A stretch of DNA of 64,000 nt from Oegoconia quadripuncta (GCA_949316235.1 OX438755.1:20979151-21043150), one strand, 5' to 3'; numbered from the stretch's first letter, positions 33,724 through 45,202 are shown. Notes: a model not told the origin generated them from the sequence alone. A program made the numbers and translations.

Positions 33724-33944
33724 GGTTAGTATATAATGCCTTCTTAAAGTCTTCATTGAGATCAAAAATGATGAATTTGTTAATGAGATCATGAGTAAAT
33801 GGTGATACTAATTTTAGTTTCAAACTCAAATTGTTTATTAGCATAATTGACAGATTGCGTATAAAAAAGGAAGTAAACCATTTCGTATTTTGCGACCGCT
33901 CAGTTGGATTTTTTACCATAAAATGTATCTTAAGATGTCATTCA

Positions 33945-34020
33945 AAGGACCAAGATCAAGATAAAGCCTTTATTTGTCCCCACAGTCACACGCATAAACT
34001 TAACTTGTTGATACTCAGAT
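33945..34020 (-). mobile_element. LINE 3' tail fragment, minus strand
   Basis: AGATAAAGCCTTTATTTGTC resembles a reversed LINE polyadenylation end. Short and low in information. Confidence 0.35.
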
Positions 34021-34079
34021 AAGATAACAAATCAATAACATTAGGTACCTAACAAAATTTTGTAAAACACAAGACGAAT

Positions 34080-34612
34080 CAAAACGATACCTTACACTTC
34101 AAATACGGTCAAGGCGTTTAAGCTACAAATCTAATATACATGCACTGGCTGCACTCGATTCTGTGGAACGACGCGCCATAAGACTCATAGGCGATGACTC
34201 AACGGTCACCGGCAAATTGCAAAGCCTTGAACACCGCCGTAGGGTCGCATGCCTTTCAGTGTTTTACAGGATACATTTCGGCGAGTGTGCGATGGAATTG
34301 CATGATCTTATTCCACCGTCCCCTTTCCATCTTCGGACAACCAGGCGCGGGGGGGGTTTCCATCCATATGTTGTCAACATACCGAACATCCGCACTAAGC
34401 TCTTTGCTTCGTCATTTATAATGCGGACTGCTAAGGTATGGAACTCACTGCCCGCGTCGGTTTTTCCCGACACTTACAACCTTGGGATCTTCAAGTCTAG
34501 AGTGAATAGGCATTTACTGGGTGCGCGTGATACATCTTCGGCTACATCGTCACTTTCCATCAGGTGAGATTGTAGCCAAACGCGAAACCCGTTTTTAATA
34601 AATAAAAAAAAA
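34080..34612 (+). pseudogene. CR1-like LINE, C-terminal RT fragment
   Basis: The frame 34163-34567 reads ERRAIRLIGDDSTVTGKLQ (the 'RRAxRLIG' post-palm motif), RRVACLSVFYRIHFGEC, and MRTAKVWNSLPASVFPDTYN, followed by LGIFKSRVN and a stop. This is the conserved tail of CR1/Jockey-type LINE reverse transcriptases. The 3' UTR is short, with AGGTGAGATTGTAGCC and an A-rich tail at 34590-34612. It is 5'-truncated just upstream, so no catalytic RT motif remains. Relatives occur at 9165 and, reversed, at 24010 and 53250. Confidence 0.85.
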
Positions 34613-35054
34613 CCTGAAAAACATTACCCTCCTTCCTGGGCCAGTCGGGTAAAAATAATGTTACAACAAAGTACTTTAATTTTTTTTATAGAACGAGTAA
34701 GGTGTCAACCCTACTTGATCGTACACTCAGCAGTAAGTATACATGTATAACTTATCTCGGTTTAAAAGACCTTCGCCGAGTTTAAACGGCCGCTTACAAC
34801 TGCCTGAGAGATGTTCGTCAAGTGTGCATATACTTTATCTTCGTTGAATGTTCATGTCATGGTTTGCTAAGTTCACAATTTGACACCGTCTTTTTATGGT
34901 GAGCATATGGCGAGGTATACTGTAGTCGTTTAGGTACTTAAAGGTAACATATGTCTAGGTGGACATTCCTGAAGCTTCTTGATACTGGCCGCGCTGAATC
35001 GAATATGACAACATTATGTCGTAATTTAGTAATAGGATGTCCTTGGTTTTAGGT

Positions 35055-35280
35055 ATCAAAGTCGAAATCATTTTTGCTTTATTTTGTAGGTACACAGGCT
35101 ACACTTAAAATAGTCAAGTTTTACCATTTTTAAGCTACGCTGTTTGTTCAAAAAACTATTTTCCCCTGAGAAGAATAAGCAAGAAACGCGAGGGGTTTTA
35201 AAATTTTAAAATGAGGTTTTTATATACAAAAAGGCACAACAATATTTCATTATTAATTTGTGAAACAGCAGGATTGCAGG
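35055..35280 (-). mobile_element. Jockey-like LINE 3' UTR, minus strand
   Basis: TTTTGCTTTATTTTGTAGGT, CACTTAAAATAGTCAAGTTT and CCCCTGAGAAGAATAAGCAA. The reverse of the 50130-50290 UTR. Confidence 0.8.
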
Positions 35281-35289
35281 GCCAAAATG

Positions 35290-35745
35290 GCTGAAGGAAT
35301 TGAAAACATTTTCGGGTCACCTATTTTCTGGACATTCAGCTTTTATACCGTGTTTGTGAACCTAGTTTATTTAATATTCACGGCCATTTTCTAAATTCCC
35401 GCTTTAATTTAACCGTATTGAATAGGACGGAGGCGCTTAATTTTTCAGTTTAAAGTACATTTGTAAAACTTGAGGAGAATCTCCATTAGAGTAGTTAGTC
35501 ACAATTCAAGATATTCGAACTTAAGTTCTTGAACTCAAAATAGTTTTTCTAACTTTATTATAATTATGTCGAAATGAATTGAGCATTTGGCGGGATGAGA
35601 GTTTGTGAAAAAAAAAACAATGTAAAATTAAAAATGGGAGAATTTTCTTAACAAGTATCCAGAGTTCAAGCATTAATCTGAAAGACGTATGATAATCATT
35701 AATTATATGCCAATATAAATCTATTAGAAATAGTAGACAGGCATT
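35290..35745. other. No recognisable gene
   Basis: AT-rich and unassigned. Confidence 0.5.
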
Positions 35746-35749
35746 TGTT

Positions 35750-35990
35750 TGACTACCTGTTCGGTGTAGTGGTTAAAAATTCTGACTACTATACCAAAAG
35801 GTTGCGGGTTCGAATCCCGCTAGGGGCATATGTTTGTATGATGAATGAAATTTATTTACAAAAAAAAATGTATTTGTGTAGTTTATCAACCATCTGGTAT
35901 CCATAATACAAGGCTAGTTGCTTACTGTGGACCTAGATGGCGCTGTGTGTTTGTGCAAAGACATTTATTAATTTTATTTTATTATTTGTG
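35750..35990 (+). mobile_element. SINE-B copy, + strand
   Basis: TGACTACCTGTTCGGTGTAG head, B box GGTTCGAATCCCGCTAGGGG, body ATCAACCATCTGGTATCCAT, tail AGATGGCGCTGTGTGT with an ATTT-rich end. It lacks part of the middle. Confidence 0.85.
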
Positions 35991-36199
35991 AAAGGGATAT
36001 CATCTGTGGGATAACAAGCGCCACATGTGATGTCATTATTAGTTTTTCTTCTATAGTTAACAATACTCTTCTCTTTGCCTGCTCCGCTTTGGTTAGGGAC
36101 CCCATGAAGCGCAATGAGATTAGTTGAGATATTAAGTGATAGGCATGTTGCCAGTAGAGTCCCTGTAATGGGAATCCAGCAAATAATCTATTATTATTA

Positions 36200-36580
36200 A
36201 TAAAAAATAAATAAAATTAAAATAACTTTATTTGTACACCACATCTGTTCAACAAACAGGAAATCCAAAAAAAAATAAAAAAATAAAAAAACACAAAATT
36301 ATTAGATGTGGTGGACTGGAGCCTGAGCTAGACTATAAAAGTCTGTATTTCAGGACTCCAGGCCTCCACCCAGCGGATTGGAACTAAAAATTTACAAACA
36401 AAAGGTCTTATACAAAAACAAAAAATTTGAAAAAACGGTGTATGTGTGTGTGGGTGTGTGTGGGTGTGTGTGGGTGTGTGTGGGTGTGTGTGTGTGTGAT
36501 TAAGAGCCAATAGTGTCCCACCGCTGATTAAAAGCCTCCCTGATCTGTTAATAAATAAATAACTAAAAAAAAACAAAATA
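36200..36580 (-). mobile_element. LINE-like 3' region with (GTGTGGGT)n
   Basis: AAATAACTTTATTTGTACAC is a reversed LINE end. GATGTGGTGGACTGGAGCCT and CAGGCCTCCACCCAGCGGAT are the UTR. An octamer array of GTGTGGGT lies at 36437-36500; the apparent His/Pro-rich ORF across it is an artefact of this microsatellite. Confidence 0.55.
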
Positions 36581-36609
36581 AATAAAAATAGAAATATTCA
36601 AATTAATTA

Positions 36610-36735
36610 ATTATTTATTTATATAACACTTTATTGCATATATAAGAATACAAACATACATTGAACAAACATAGGACGGGAAATTACAATACACAAAAGG
36701 CGAGCTTACCTCCGTAAGAGATTTCTTCCATTATT
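36610..36735 (-). mobile_element. LINE 3' tail, minus strand
   Basis: TATAACACTTTATTGCATAT through GAGCTTACCTCCGTAAGAGA. Reversed LINE end, related to 31060. Confidence 0.6.
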
Positions 36736-36889
36736 TATTATTATTATTTATTTTTATCTCTCAAATAACCTAAGTAAAACAAAATTATTATAACGTAATA
36801 GTGTATAGCATTGTTATTAATTTTGGTTTATTTATAATCTTGTAATTCACTTCTTTTGGGTGATCTATTTATTTTATTAAAATTAGTTT

Positions 36890-37066
36890 ATCGTGCACGC
36901 TACCTACATGTCATGTGCATAATGCTTCCTAACCCAAAGGTTGCCTGGAAGAGATCGCTTTTAGTGATAAGGCCGCCAAATTGTGCTATCCCCTTTTTCT
37001 TATTTCTTTTTATGCTTCTTATTGTTGTACAATAAAGAATATTTTGTTTGTTTGTTTGTTTGTTCT
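36890..37066 (+). mobile_element. LINE 3' tail, + strand
   Basis: GGTTGCCTGGAAGAGATCGC, TTTTAGTGATAAGGCCGCCA and TTGTTGTACAATAAAGAATA followed by (TTTG)n. A clean LINE 3' UTR with polyadenylation signal and simple-repeat tail. Confidence 0.8.
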
Positions 37067-37069
37067 TTT

Positions 37070-37855
37070 GGTATTATATTCATTATGTAAGAAAGCGTAT
37101 ATCCAAACCCTTTTACCTATTCATTATTAAAGCTAGGTAAATTATACAATGGTCAGCAGGCCAATCTTATTCCTTTAACTGCCGTGGCTCAGACAAAAAG
37201 AATCAATTGATTGCGGTCACTCATGACATGACATTTACATGTACTACTTTATACGGTCGTAATTTATTACAATAGACGTACAAATTTTTACAGGACATTT
37301 TCAATTATATCCTTTATTGCATTAAATTTGCTTTTTTTGAAGTAACTTCATCATGCAACTTGCCGAGAACGGCTTCAATGTTTTGATATATTTAATCCTA
37401 TTGGCTTTTCCTTTGTTACTAAACCTACCTACTTATCCTACTTAGTTACTAAAAATACCTTCATTAACAAAATAAGCAGTAACCACAAAGACAGGGGAAA
37501 AGGGGTACCTAAAAGGAATTCTTGTCAAATATTTGTGTCATAGATTTAGCCTGAGGGACCAGCTTGAGGTTTATTACTACAAAGGACGGCTTTACTCAGG
37601 TTAAGCTTTGGAATCCTTAGAAAAGGTACTTAATATTGCAGAAGACTCGGTTTTGTCGCATAGGTATGTTGGAATTTAAAAGGGTTTATTGCGCCCTAAT
37701 CACCGGCTTTTGGTGGAACGTTGAAGATCGCGTGCGTGCCCATTTTAAACATGACTTTGATCCTCGTTAACTAAAAGCCTTTTAGAAAATTATGCGCATT
37801 TAACAAGTCCAGTAAGTAAGTAACACGAAAAGTCCGAAGCGATAGAAAGCCTTTA
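37070..37855. other. No recognisable gene
   Basis: Unassigned; no long open frame or element end. Confidence 0.5.
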
Positions 37856-37856
37856 C

Positions 37857-38178
37857 CGCCTCCGTGGCTCAATGTAAACAACATTGGGTTTACGGTTCGG
37901 AGGTCGCGGGTTCGATCCCCAGCCGGGTACATGTTTAAGTACTCGGTTTGGTTGGTGGTAGGGCATTTTAAATGTCCGCCTGGCTAGCTACCACCATCTT
38001 ATCTAAATCTACCGCCAAGCAGCAATGTTAATAGTATTGTTGTGTTCCGGTTGTCAGAGATAAGATAGCCAATCCCCCAAATGTGTTGGGGTTTCCGGGT
38101 CAGTACGCTTCCACCTTCGATCTCATCTTTACTTAACATCAGGTGTGATTGAGGTCAAGTACCAACCCGTTATGAATA
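37857..38178 (+). mobile_element. SINE-C copy, + strand
   Basis: Full-length: CGCCTCCGTGGCTCAATGTA, B box GGTTCGATCCCCAGC, CCCCCAAATGTGTTGGGGTT, and ACCAACCCGTTATGAATATT with a T-rich end. One of the best-preserved copies. Confidence 0.9.
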
Positions 38179-38235
38179 TTTTTTTTTTATTTTCAATGAT
38201 TTAAAGTGACATTCAACAAATGATATCATAATATA

Positions 38236-38485
38236 TCTGTTTGGTGTAGTGGTTAAAAATACTGACTGCTATACCAAAAGGTCGCGGGTTCGAATCCCGC
38301 TAGGGGCATATGTTTGTATGATGAATACAGACATGTGTTCCCGAGTTATGGATGTGTTTCATTTATTTATGTATTTATTTACAAAAAAAAAATATTTGTG
38401 TAGTTTATCAACCGTCTGGTATCCATAATACAAGCCTAGTTGCTTAGTGTGGAACTAGATGGCGCTGTGTGTAAAAAAAAAAAAA
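38236..38485 (+). mobile_element. SINE-B copy, + strand
   Basis: Full-length: TGTTTGGTGTAGTGGTTAAA head, B box GGTTCGAATCCCGCTAGGGG, GACATGTGTTCCCGAGTTAT, GGTATCCATAATACAAGCCT, and AGATGGCGCTGTGTGT plus A-run. Confidence 0.9.
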
Positions 38486-38698
38486 TCTCACGTTGAAATA
38501 AAGGCTTGAAATCTTGAAGGCTTTGAGTATACATTTCATATTAATTGTTAATGTAAAATTAACACGGTTCATAAGTCAAGTATCTAACTTTAAAATTCAT
38601 CATTCGAATTATCAATTGATCAATTTCTCTATTGACTTTTATTTGTAGGCTTTCTACATCATAATGGGTATCGTTAGCAGGAGCTTTAGATATATATA

Positions 38699-39121
38699 TT
38701 AGGTCCTTACTTACGTAATTGGCTTTTTTGTATGAAGAATTTCATTAAGACTGTTTTCTCCATACAAACATTTTTGATTTTTTTTTGGGAACGGCAAATC
38801 CAAATTTAGCTAAACTTTGTATGTATTATCGGATAACATTAAGTTAAATATAGGCAGCGTTAATTTTTAAAAGTAACCGCTTTATAAAAGTTTCAGCGAA
38901 TCTAAGAAATGATTATGGGAAGCACATGGAAAGAGCTCTGTTCAAATTTTTTTTATTATGTGATTTAGCACAGAAATTAAAAAATATTTCATGTGAAACC
39001 TTGAAATAATATTCCGTTTTCGAAATAAAAAACAAATTTGGATATAGCTTTGAAAATCGCAGGAATTAGTACATATGATTAACGAAGAAAAAAAACTCCA
39101 ATTTCATAGGTAAAGACCCAA
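38699..39121 (+). mobile_element. Mariner-like MITE H, copy 1
   Basis: 423 bp. The left end TTAGGTCCTTACTTACGTAA and right end TTTCATAGGTAAAGACCCAA are inverted repeats of about 24 bp. TA precedes and follows, as in Tc1/mariner elements. Other copies are at 42352-42763 (inverted) and 61108-61520. There is no transposase frame. Confidence 0.85.
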
Positions 39122-39284
39122 TACTAAGACAATGTTTGTACATTGCTAGGGCAGTCGCCCATACCTCTATTTAGTCATATCATTTATATGGCACAACTTT
39201 ATCAAATAAAAAAACAGTCATTAAAATTAAAAACATAAAAAAAAACTCTGCACTGAAAGGTTTGTTTACAAAATTTCAAATTTA
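39122..39284. repeat. Right flank shared with MITE H copy 2
   Basis: The sequence from TACTAAGACAATGTTTGTAC to AAAATTTCAAATTT is repeated, inverted, at 42190-42351 beside the second MITE H. It is not present beside the third. Confidence 0.85.
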
Positions 39285-39719
39285 AATAAAGTCACATCTG
39301 TTTGCCGTAGGGATAGGTAGAGACCACAGCCTTCCACTTGCTACAAACCTAGCGAATAAAGCTAAGGAATAGGCATAGTTTAGATTAATAGTCTACCCCA
39401 AATTGTTTCCACCCATGAGGCTGGCATAAGTGCAATGCACTTCTAAGCCTCGTTGTTAAAATAAAAGAAATAAAAAAAAAAACCTAGCGATAGCCATCTA
39501 GAGGCAAAAAAGAATATCTCTCTGACTCTTAACCAATTCTTCATGGCGCACGTGCTGCGCTCCGTAAAATAATTCACAAAATTCATTTTGAGTTCAGTAA
39601 AAGGTGCAAATAAGTAATTATCAGCTGTTTCACAATCATTATCAATATGAAACCTTAATCACATCATCATATAGTCCAAATTAACAGCTAAGTAAGTGAT
39701 TTTGATTTATGCATACGTT

Positions 39720-40195
39720 TTATTTTTGGGTTGCGCAAGTTTAACCATGTTTTGCAACACCGATCCGAGTTGAAGTGGCTTCCCATACGACGTCGTCATG
39801 ACGTACATATTGTATCCTTACTGTACAATATCCTCAACAACTCTTACTCTCCCCCTTACCTTCGTGAGCGATTTGACTATCTTGTTCCCCGAGGTAAACC
39901 TTGCAGAACAACCACATCCCTCGTGCTTAAATGCCCATCACACTTGACAACACGTTATAGTGATTCGTTCACGATTCGATCAGTGAGACTATGGAACGCA
40001 CTACCGCATGCAATCCGCGCAAGTCCATCGTTAGTTTTCAATTGTTGTGTACACTATTTTCTGCCCAATCTAATAAACACTGTGTATCTCTAAGGTTTGC
40101 TGATAGAAAACTCTATCGGAGTTAACCTGGCCTTTGTACATTTTATATACAATGCATATTTCTGTAACAATTTTGTGTAGAATAAAGATATTAAG
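39720..40195 (+). pseudogene. LINE C-terminal RT fragment
   Basis: The frame 39731-40093 contains ELKWLPIRRRHDVHIVSLLY, then LRERFDYLVPRG and IRSVRLWNALPHAIRASPS before the stop. This is the 'WLPI..R' / 'RLWNxLP' architecture of the C-terminal end of CR1/Jockey-group LINEs. The 3' UTR ends near GTAGAATAAAGATATTAAG (40178-40196). 5'-truncated; a different family from those at 20077 and 34080. Confidence 0.8.
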
Positions 40196-40744
40196 ATTTT
40201 CAAAGTGCCCCGAACCGCAAACAGGTGAGTCTACATCATCATAGAACATTATTAATAACAGCAATGATTGATACAAAAGAATGAAGCTTGCCAAATCCTA
40301 GCTTATTAAGCAATCCCTCAGTGCGTTCGTTACAGGGGAAAAACCCGACGCGGAACGGAATTCCTGGTCTTACATCTTCATCCGGCTATAAACATTTTTA
40401 CGACCATCACTCCGGTGCGTTGCGCGTTTTTTTTTTTGAAAGCAGTGTTACCGAACGAAAAACAATATACGGTAGAACTGATATAGACTCGATTTCAGAA
40501 TTTGAGACGAGTAAAATGCGGAATCTCGATATACGAAATTTAATGATTTTTTTTTTAATATTCGATAGAGACAATAAACAGTTTTACAATGCGTATAACG
40601 TTAACAAGATTGCGAGAGACCATGAAACACCATCAGTACAAAGCCGATCATCGATGCACGTTACCGAAAAATCGAGATTCCCTATTTTATTTTATTGAGA
40701 CGGGTGAATATGGGGGAGTATAAATCTATATTTGCTAAAGTCCT

Positions 40745-40815
40745 CTCTTCACCATCAGCCTTTACTCGACATCAGATGTGATTGAGGTCAACCCGTTGTA
40801 CATTAAAAAGTATAT
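40745..40815 (+). mobile_element. SINE-C 3' fragment
   Basis: CATCAGATGTGATTGAGGTC, AACCCGTTGTACATTAAAAA. Confidence 0.7.
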
Positions 40816-41447
40816 CGAAAACATGCTTCCTACTATTACTAATTACTATACTATACTATTACAGGGATAGGTCACTATTAATTTATTAATTTATTTATTT
40901 ATTTTTAGGATTACTAACAAGATTGACACATACCAGTCCAATGTGGCAAAAACGCAATTGTACACAGTGCATGCGCCACCTTAATTATAAGTAACCACGA
41001 CAGCAAATATTTGTAGCGGTAGACATTAAACAATATTATATGAAACATGTTCAGAAATTAAATAAATGTCAAAGAAATCAATACCTTCCAGAAACTGGGT
41101 AGATACATTAGATACAATTGAATTTTTAATAATAAAATTAAACATAAACTACGTGAATTACAACAACACAAAAGAACAATAAGAAACAGTAAGAAACGTT
41201 AATAGTCACCTAAGCAAATATAGGGAGCATGTTTTCGATATTTTTTTTACTATAATAGGATATAGTGTTAAATATAATATTGAAACTGAACCTTTGTGCA
41301 CGAATTTTTGAATCTACCCACTATAACGATTTAAGGATTTAGCTCGCAAAACACAAGCTATTAGAGATAAGATTGGTTTGACGGTCTTTCGTAGTTGTGG
41401 TCCTGCTAACCTTTTTATTATATTTCCAGTCAGATGGTTAATAAGTA

Positions 41448-41712
41448 AATAATAAATATCCTTAAAACACACACAGAGCGCCATCTAGTTCCACAGTAAG
41501 CAACTATAGGCTTGTGTTGTGGATACCAGATGGATGATATACTTCATAAATACATTTTTTTTTTGAAAATAAATACTTATTATAAATGAAAACATCCATA
41601 ACTCGGGTACACATGTCCGTATTCATCACACAAACGTATGCCCCTAGCGGGATTCGTACCCGCAACTTTTTGGTATAGCGGTCAGAGTTGCTAACCACTA
41701 CACCAAACATGT
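41448..41712 (-). mobile_element. SINE-B copy, minus strand
   Basis: GAGCGCCATCTAGTTCCACA tail side, CCATAACTCGGGTACACATG middle, CGGGATTCGTACCCGCAAC B box complement (one change), CTACACCAAACATG head end. Confidence 0.85.
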
Positions 41713-41807
41713 TTGGTTTTAACATCCTTATGGTTGTTATTTTATACTTAATTTAGTTGTTAAATTCTAGCTTTAAATATGCATAAAAATTGGTAAAACA
41801 CCTTCCT

Positions 41808-41938
41808 CAAAGGCCGGCAACGCATCTGTGACCCTTTTGGTGTTGCGGGTGTCCATGGGCGGCGGTGATTACTTTCCATCAGGTGACCCGCATGCTCGTT
41901 TGCCGCTCTCTCATATAAAAAAAAAAAAAAAAAAAACA
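41808..41938 (+). mobile_element. CR1-like LINE 3' end, + strand
   Basis: AGGCCGGCAACGCATCTGTG through CTCTCTCATATAAAAAAAAA. The same terminal 115 bp as 27070-27192. Confidence 0.85.
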
Positions 41939-42351
41939 TGCGAAATCGGCCATATCATGTGAAATCATTAGATCTCCCGAAAAACGCGAGATTCGGGAAC
42001 ACTGTAAGCAACAAAAGACTTCCAGGTTTGTTACAGTTGATGAGGTAGGGGATTCCGTTTAGTGAACGGGCTTTAGTGTGTGGAGGGAATATGGAGTAAT
42101 TGGTCTTATTTTTTTTTCTGGTTGCTTTGTTTGGAGTTGTCAAGGTTACCAAATTCTACGACGAGGAAACGTATTGCAAATGTTGCAAAAATTTGAAATT
42201 TTGTAAACAAACCTTTCAGTGCAGAGTTTTTTTTTAATGTTTTTAATTTTAATGACTGTTTTTTTATTTGATAAAGTTGTGCCATATAAATGATATGACT
42301 AAATAGAGGTATGGGCGACTGCCCTAGCAATGTACAAACATTGTCTTAGTA

Positions 42352-42763
42352 TTGGGTCTTTACCTATGAAATTGGAGGTTTTTTTCTTCGTTAATCATAT
42401 GTAGGAAATTCTTCCATTTTCAAAGCTATATCCAAATTCGTTTTGGAAAATGGAATATTATTTCAAGGTTTCACATGAAATATTTTTTCATTTCTGTGCT
42501 AAATCACATAATAAAAAAAATTTGAACAGAGCTCTTTTCATGTGCTTCCCATAATCATTTCTTAGATTCGCTGAAACTTTTATAAAGCGGTTATTTTTAA
42601 AAATTAACGCTGCCTATACTTAACTTAATGTTATCCGATAATATACACAAAAGCTAAATTTGGATTTGCCGTTCCCAAAAAAAAATCAAAAATGTTTGTA
42701 TGGAGAATACAGTCTCAATGAAATCCTTCATACAAAACGCCAATTTCATAGGTAAGGACCTAA
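42352..42763 (-). mobile_element. Mariner-like MITE H, copy 2
   Basis: 412 bp in reverse orientation: TTGGGTCTTTACCTATGAAA at the left, CAATTTCATAGGTAAGGACC and TAA at the right, TA on both sides. 42190-42351 repeats the flank found at 39122-39284. Confidence 0.85.
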
Positions 42764-42967
42764 TATAATGTTGAATAGCTCTATATTGATTTTAGTGTGA
42801 AAAAAGTTTCAGGAACTTTTCATACAGTTACAATCCTCAAAATAAAATCGTAGAAACTCCTGTCAATTGATATAAAAAAACTTCAATTAGAATATTTTGA
42901 TATGAACTTTTAGCTAGGTGTTAGCATACACACTTCAAGAACTAGATAAAAAAAGATTTTAGATAGG

Positions 42968-43282
42968 AAAAATTTTTTTTTATGCATAACAGTTTGGTAC
43001 TTGATATTAAATGAAGATAAGGTCGAAGGTGGAAGCGTACTGACCCGGAAACCCCAACACATTTGGGGGACTGGCTATCTTATACCTAACAACCGGAACA
43101 CAATAATGCTATTAACATTGCTGCTTGGCGAGAGATTTAGATAAGATGGTGGTAGCTAGCCAGGCGGACATTTAAAATGCCCTACCACCAACCAAACCGA
43201 GTACTTAAACATGTACCCCGCTGGGGATCGAACCCGCGATCGTAAACCCAATGTTGTTTACATTGAGCCACGGAGGCGGTTA
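42968..43282 (-). mobile_element. SINE-C copy, minus strand
   Basis: Nearly full-length, with small deletions in the tail block and the head. It is preceded at 42930-42958 by CACTTCAAGAACTAGATAAA, which also precedes the copy at 44878. Confidence 0.9.
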
Positions 43283-43382
43283 ACCGCGTAAAGATCCAGT
43301 GCGTTAGAGGTATATTTTTAACTTCAACTGACTGTACATGCTGGTTTGCTGGCGATAGTTTAAGTTATAATAGAGATATACA

Positions 43383-43530
43383 TAAAGTCACGCCTGTTTC
43401 AGTCAGGGGTAGGCTGAAACCATAGACTTCCACTTGTTACGATCCTGACACACCCCTTTGCTTCGTTTACTCTCATACATGCTCTTCGGTTTAGATCCTT
43501 GACTTGGCTTTTCTTTAAAACATTCCCATT
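43383..43530. repeat. Dispersed repeat E
   Basis: CACGCCTGTTTCAGTCAGGG, CCATAGACTTCCACTTGTTA, CTTGACTTGGCTTTTCTTTA. The longest relative of the 6127 block. Confidence 0.6.
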
Positions 43531-44205
43531 TAAGACATTACATTGGGCTACGGGTGCGGTTAAAATTAAAGTTTACTTACATTATGTATGTTAATATTTT
43601 TCTTAAAAGATTCTAGATTTTTTCATATATACGTTAAGTTTTCTGAAATATATTGGCTATGGTAATGTTAATATATCGATTTACATAAATTTATTCTGGG
43701 GCTCAATTTGCAAATCCCCTGAACCGCTCGTTTCTGCGCAACAAAAATACAATTTATGTCCGCGGCTTTACCCGACAACAGGATGCCGTAAGTCATATGC
43801 TATGAAAATAACTCATGTAGACCAACTTCGTGGTATTCACATTTGACTACGCTACCCTAAAAGGTGTGAGCCCATATCAACAATGGACACCTTTCAAAAC
43901 AAAATTAATATACCAAAACGTGCAACTTTTAGCAGATCGGAAAAGATGTAATATTTTGCTTACGAACGCGGGAAAGAATCTAAAACATCAACAAGTTTCT
44001 TTGGGCGTGCGGATAGGCCTCCATTGGGACGGGCGAGCCGGCTGTCAGGTGAAAAGGGTGTTATTAGGGTCCCCAGTGATATTAACTCCTCTGACTGGTT
44101 AAATTTCATAGGCGTGACGTAGGTCGGATTTTGTGGACGTATATTTCTTGAAATGAGATCTATTGATATTTGCACATTTTCTTTAATGCCAGAAAGAGTC
44201 TAACC

Positions 44206-44363
44206 CTCTTATTCATAAAAATTTACAAACGCTTTATAAGCCTGTTTTAGTTAAAGTATGTTTTGTCACTTTCTTTCATGACGACATTTCCTTAAGAAGG
44301 ACAGAGACAAAACATACTTTAACTAAAACAGGCTTATACGTTTGTAAATTTTTATGAGTAAGA
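44206..44363. mobile_element. Fold-back MITE family G, copy 3
   Basis: TCTTATTCATAAAAATTTAC...ATACTTTAACTAAAACAGGC and GTAAATTTTTATGAGTAAGA. The best-preserved copy; arms of about 65 bp pair almost completely. Confidence 0.85.
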
Positions 44364-44396
44364 CGGTAAAACTTTATTCAATGCTGGTTTCGAAAA

Positions 44397-44615
44397 TCTA
44401 ATCTATTATAAATGCGAAACTTTGGATGTTCGTTTGTTGCTCAATCACGGCGAAACGGATGAACCGATTTGGATGAAATTTGGTATAATAGGTTGAAAAT
44501 ACCCTGGATTCAGATATAGGATACTTTTTATCCCGATGAACTGAGTAATTTTAGCGAGATAAAATCTCAACGATAAAGTTATTCCACGCAGGCGAAGCCG
44601 CGGGCGGAAAGCTAG
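44397..44615 (+). mobile_element. Short non-autonomous Helitron, copy 2
   Basis: TCTAATCTATTATAAATGCG to GCCGCGGGCGGAAAGCTAG, flanked by A and T. It aligns through its length with 3436-3659, including GAAACGGATGAACCGATTTG-like and AAAGTTATTCCACGCAGGCG blocks. Confidence 0.8.
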
Positions 44616-44744
44616 TTATAAATAATGCCTACCTAAATAACTTCAAATACGGTTATTTTCGAAAATTTCAAATTATTGATATAAATGCGGCCACTTTTAT
44701 TATACTGCTGTATTTATAAAGAAATCTTAATTATCCAATGAGGG

Positions 44745-44827
44745 TGCCACTGGAAGAGATAAATCCTATGTTAAGTGAAGATGAGGTCGAAGGTGGAACT
44801 GACCCGGAAACCCCAACACATTTGGCT
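44745..44827 (-). mobile_element. SINE-C fragment, minus strand
   Basis: ATGTTAAGTGAAGATGAGGT through CCCCAACACATTTGG. It stops where CTAAGGCACACTTCAAGAAC begins. Confidence 0.75.
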
Positions 44828-44877
44828 AAGGCACACTTCAAGAACTAGATAAAAAAAGATGTTGCTAGGAATTTTTT

Positions 44878-45202
44878 TTATGCATAACGGTTTGGTACTT
44901 GATCTCAATCACACCTGATGTTAAGTGAAGATGAGGTCGAAGGTGCAAGCGTACTGACCCGGAAACCTCAACACATTTGGGGACTGGCTACCTTATACCT
45001 AACAACCGGATCACAACAATGCTATTAACATTGCTGCTTGGCGGCAGATTTAGATAAGGTGGTGGTAGCTAGCCAGGCGGACATTTGAAATGACCTACCA
45101 CCAACCAAACCGAGTACTTAAACATGTACCCCGCTGGGGATCGACCCCACAACCTCCGAATCGTAAACCCAATGTTGTTAAATTGAGCCACGGAGGCGGT
45201 TA
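44878..45202 (-). mobile_element. SINE-C copy, minus strand
   Basis: Full-length: ATGCATAACGGTTTGGTACT, GGTGGTAGCTAGCCAGGCGG, and GAGCCACGGAGGCGGTT. It shares its upstream flank with 42968-43282. Confidence 0.9.

Noticed and set aside
36328..36576. His/Thr/Pro-rich frame (THTHPHTPTHTH)
   Set aside because: It is a translation of the GTGTGGGT microsatellite.
40288..40698. 136-codon open frame on the + strand
   Set aside because: It starts at TTG, shows no family motif, has low-complexity poly-F/K segments and no splice context; composition matches the AT-rich background.
43830..44102. 90-codon frame on the + strand
   Set aside because: No domain resemblance and no supporting splice sites or repeats; not strong enough to call.
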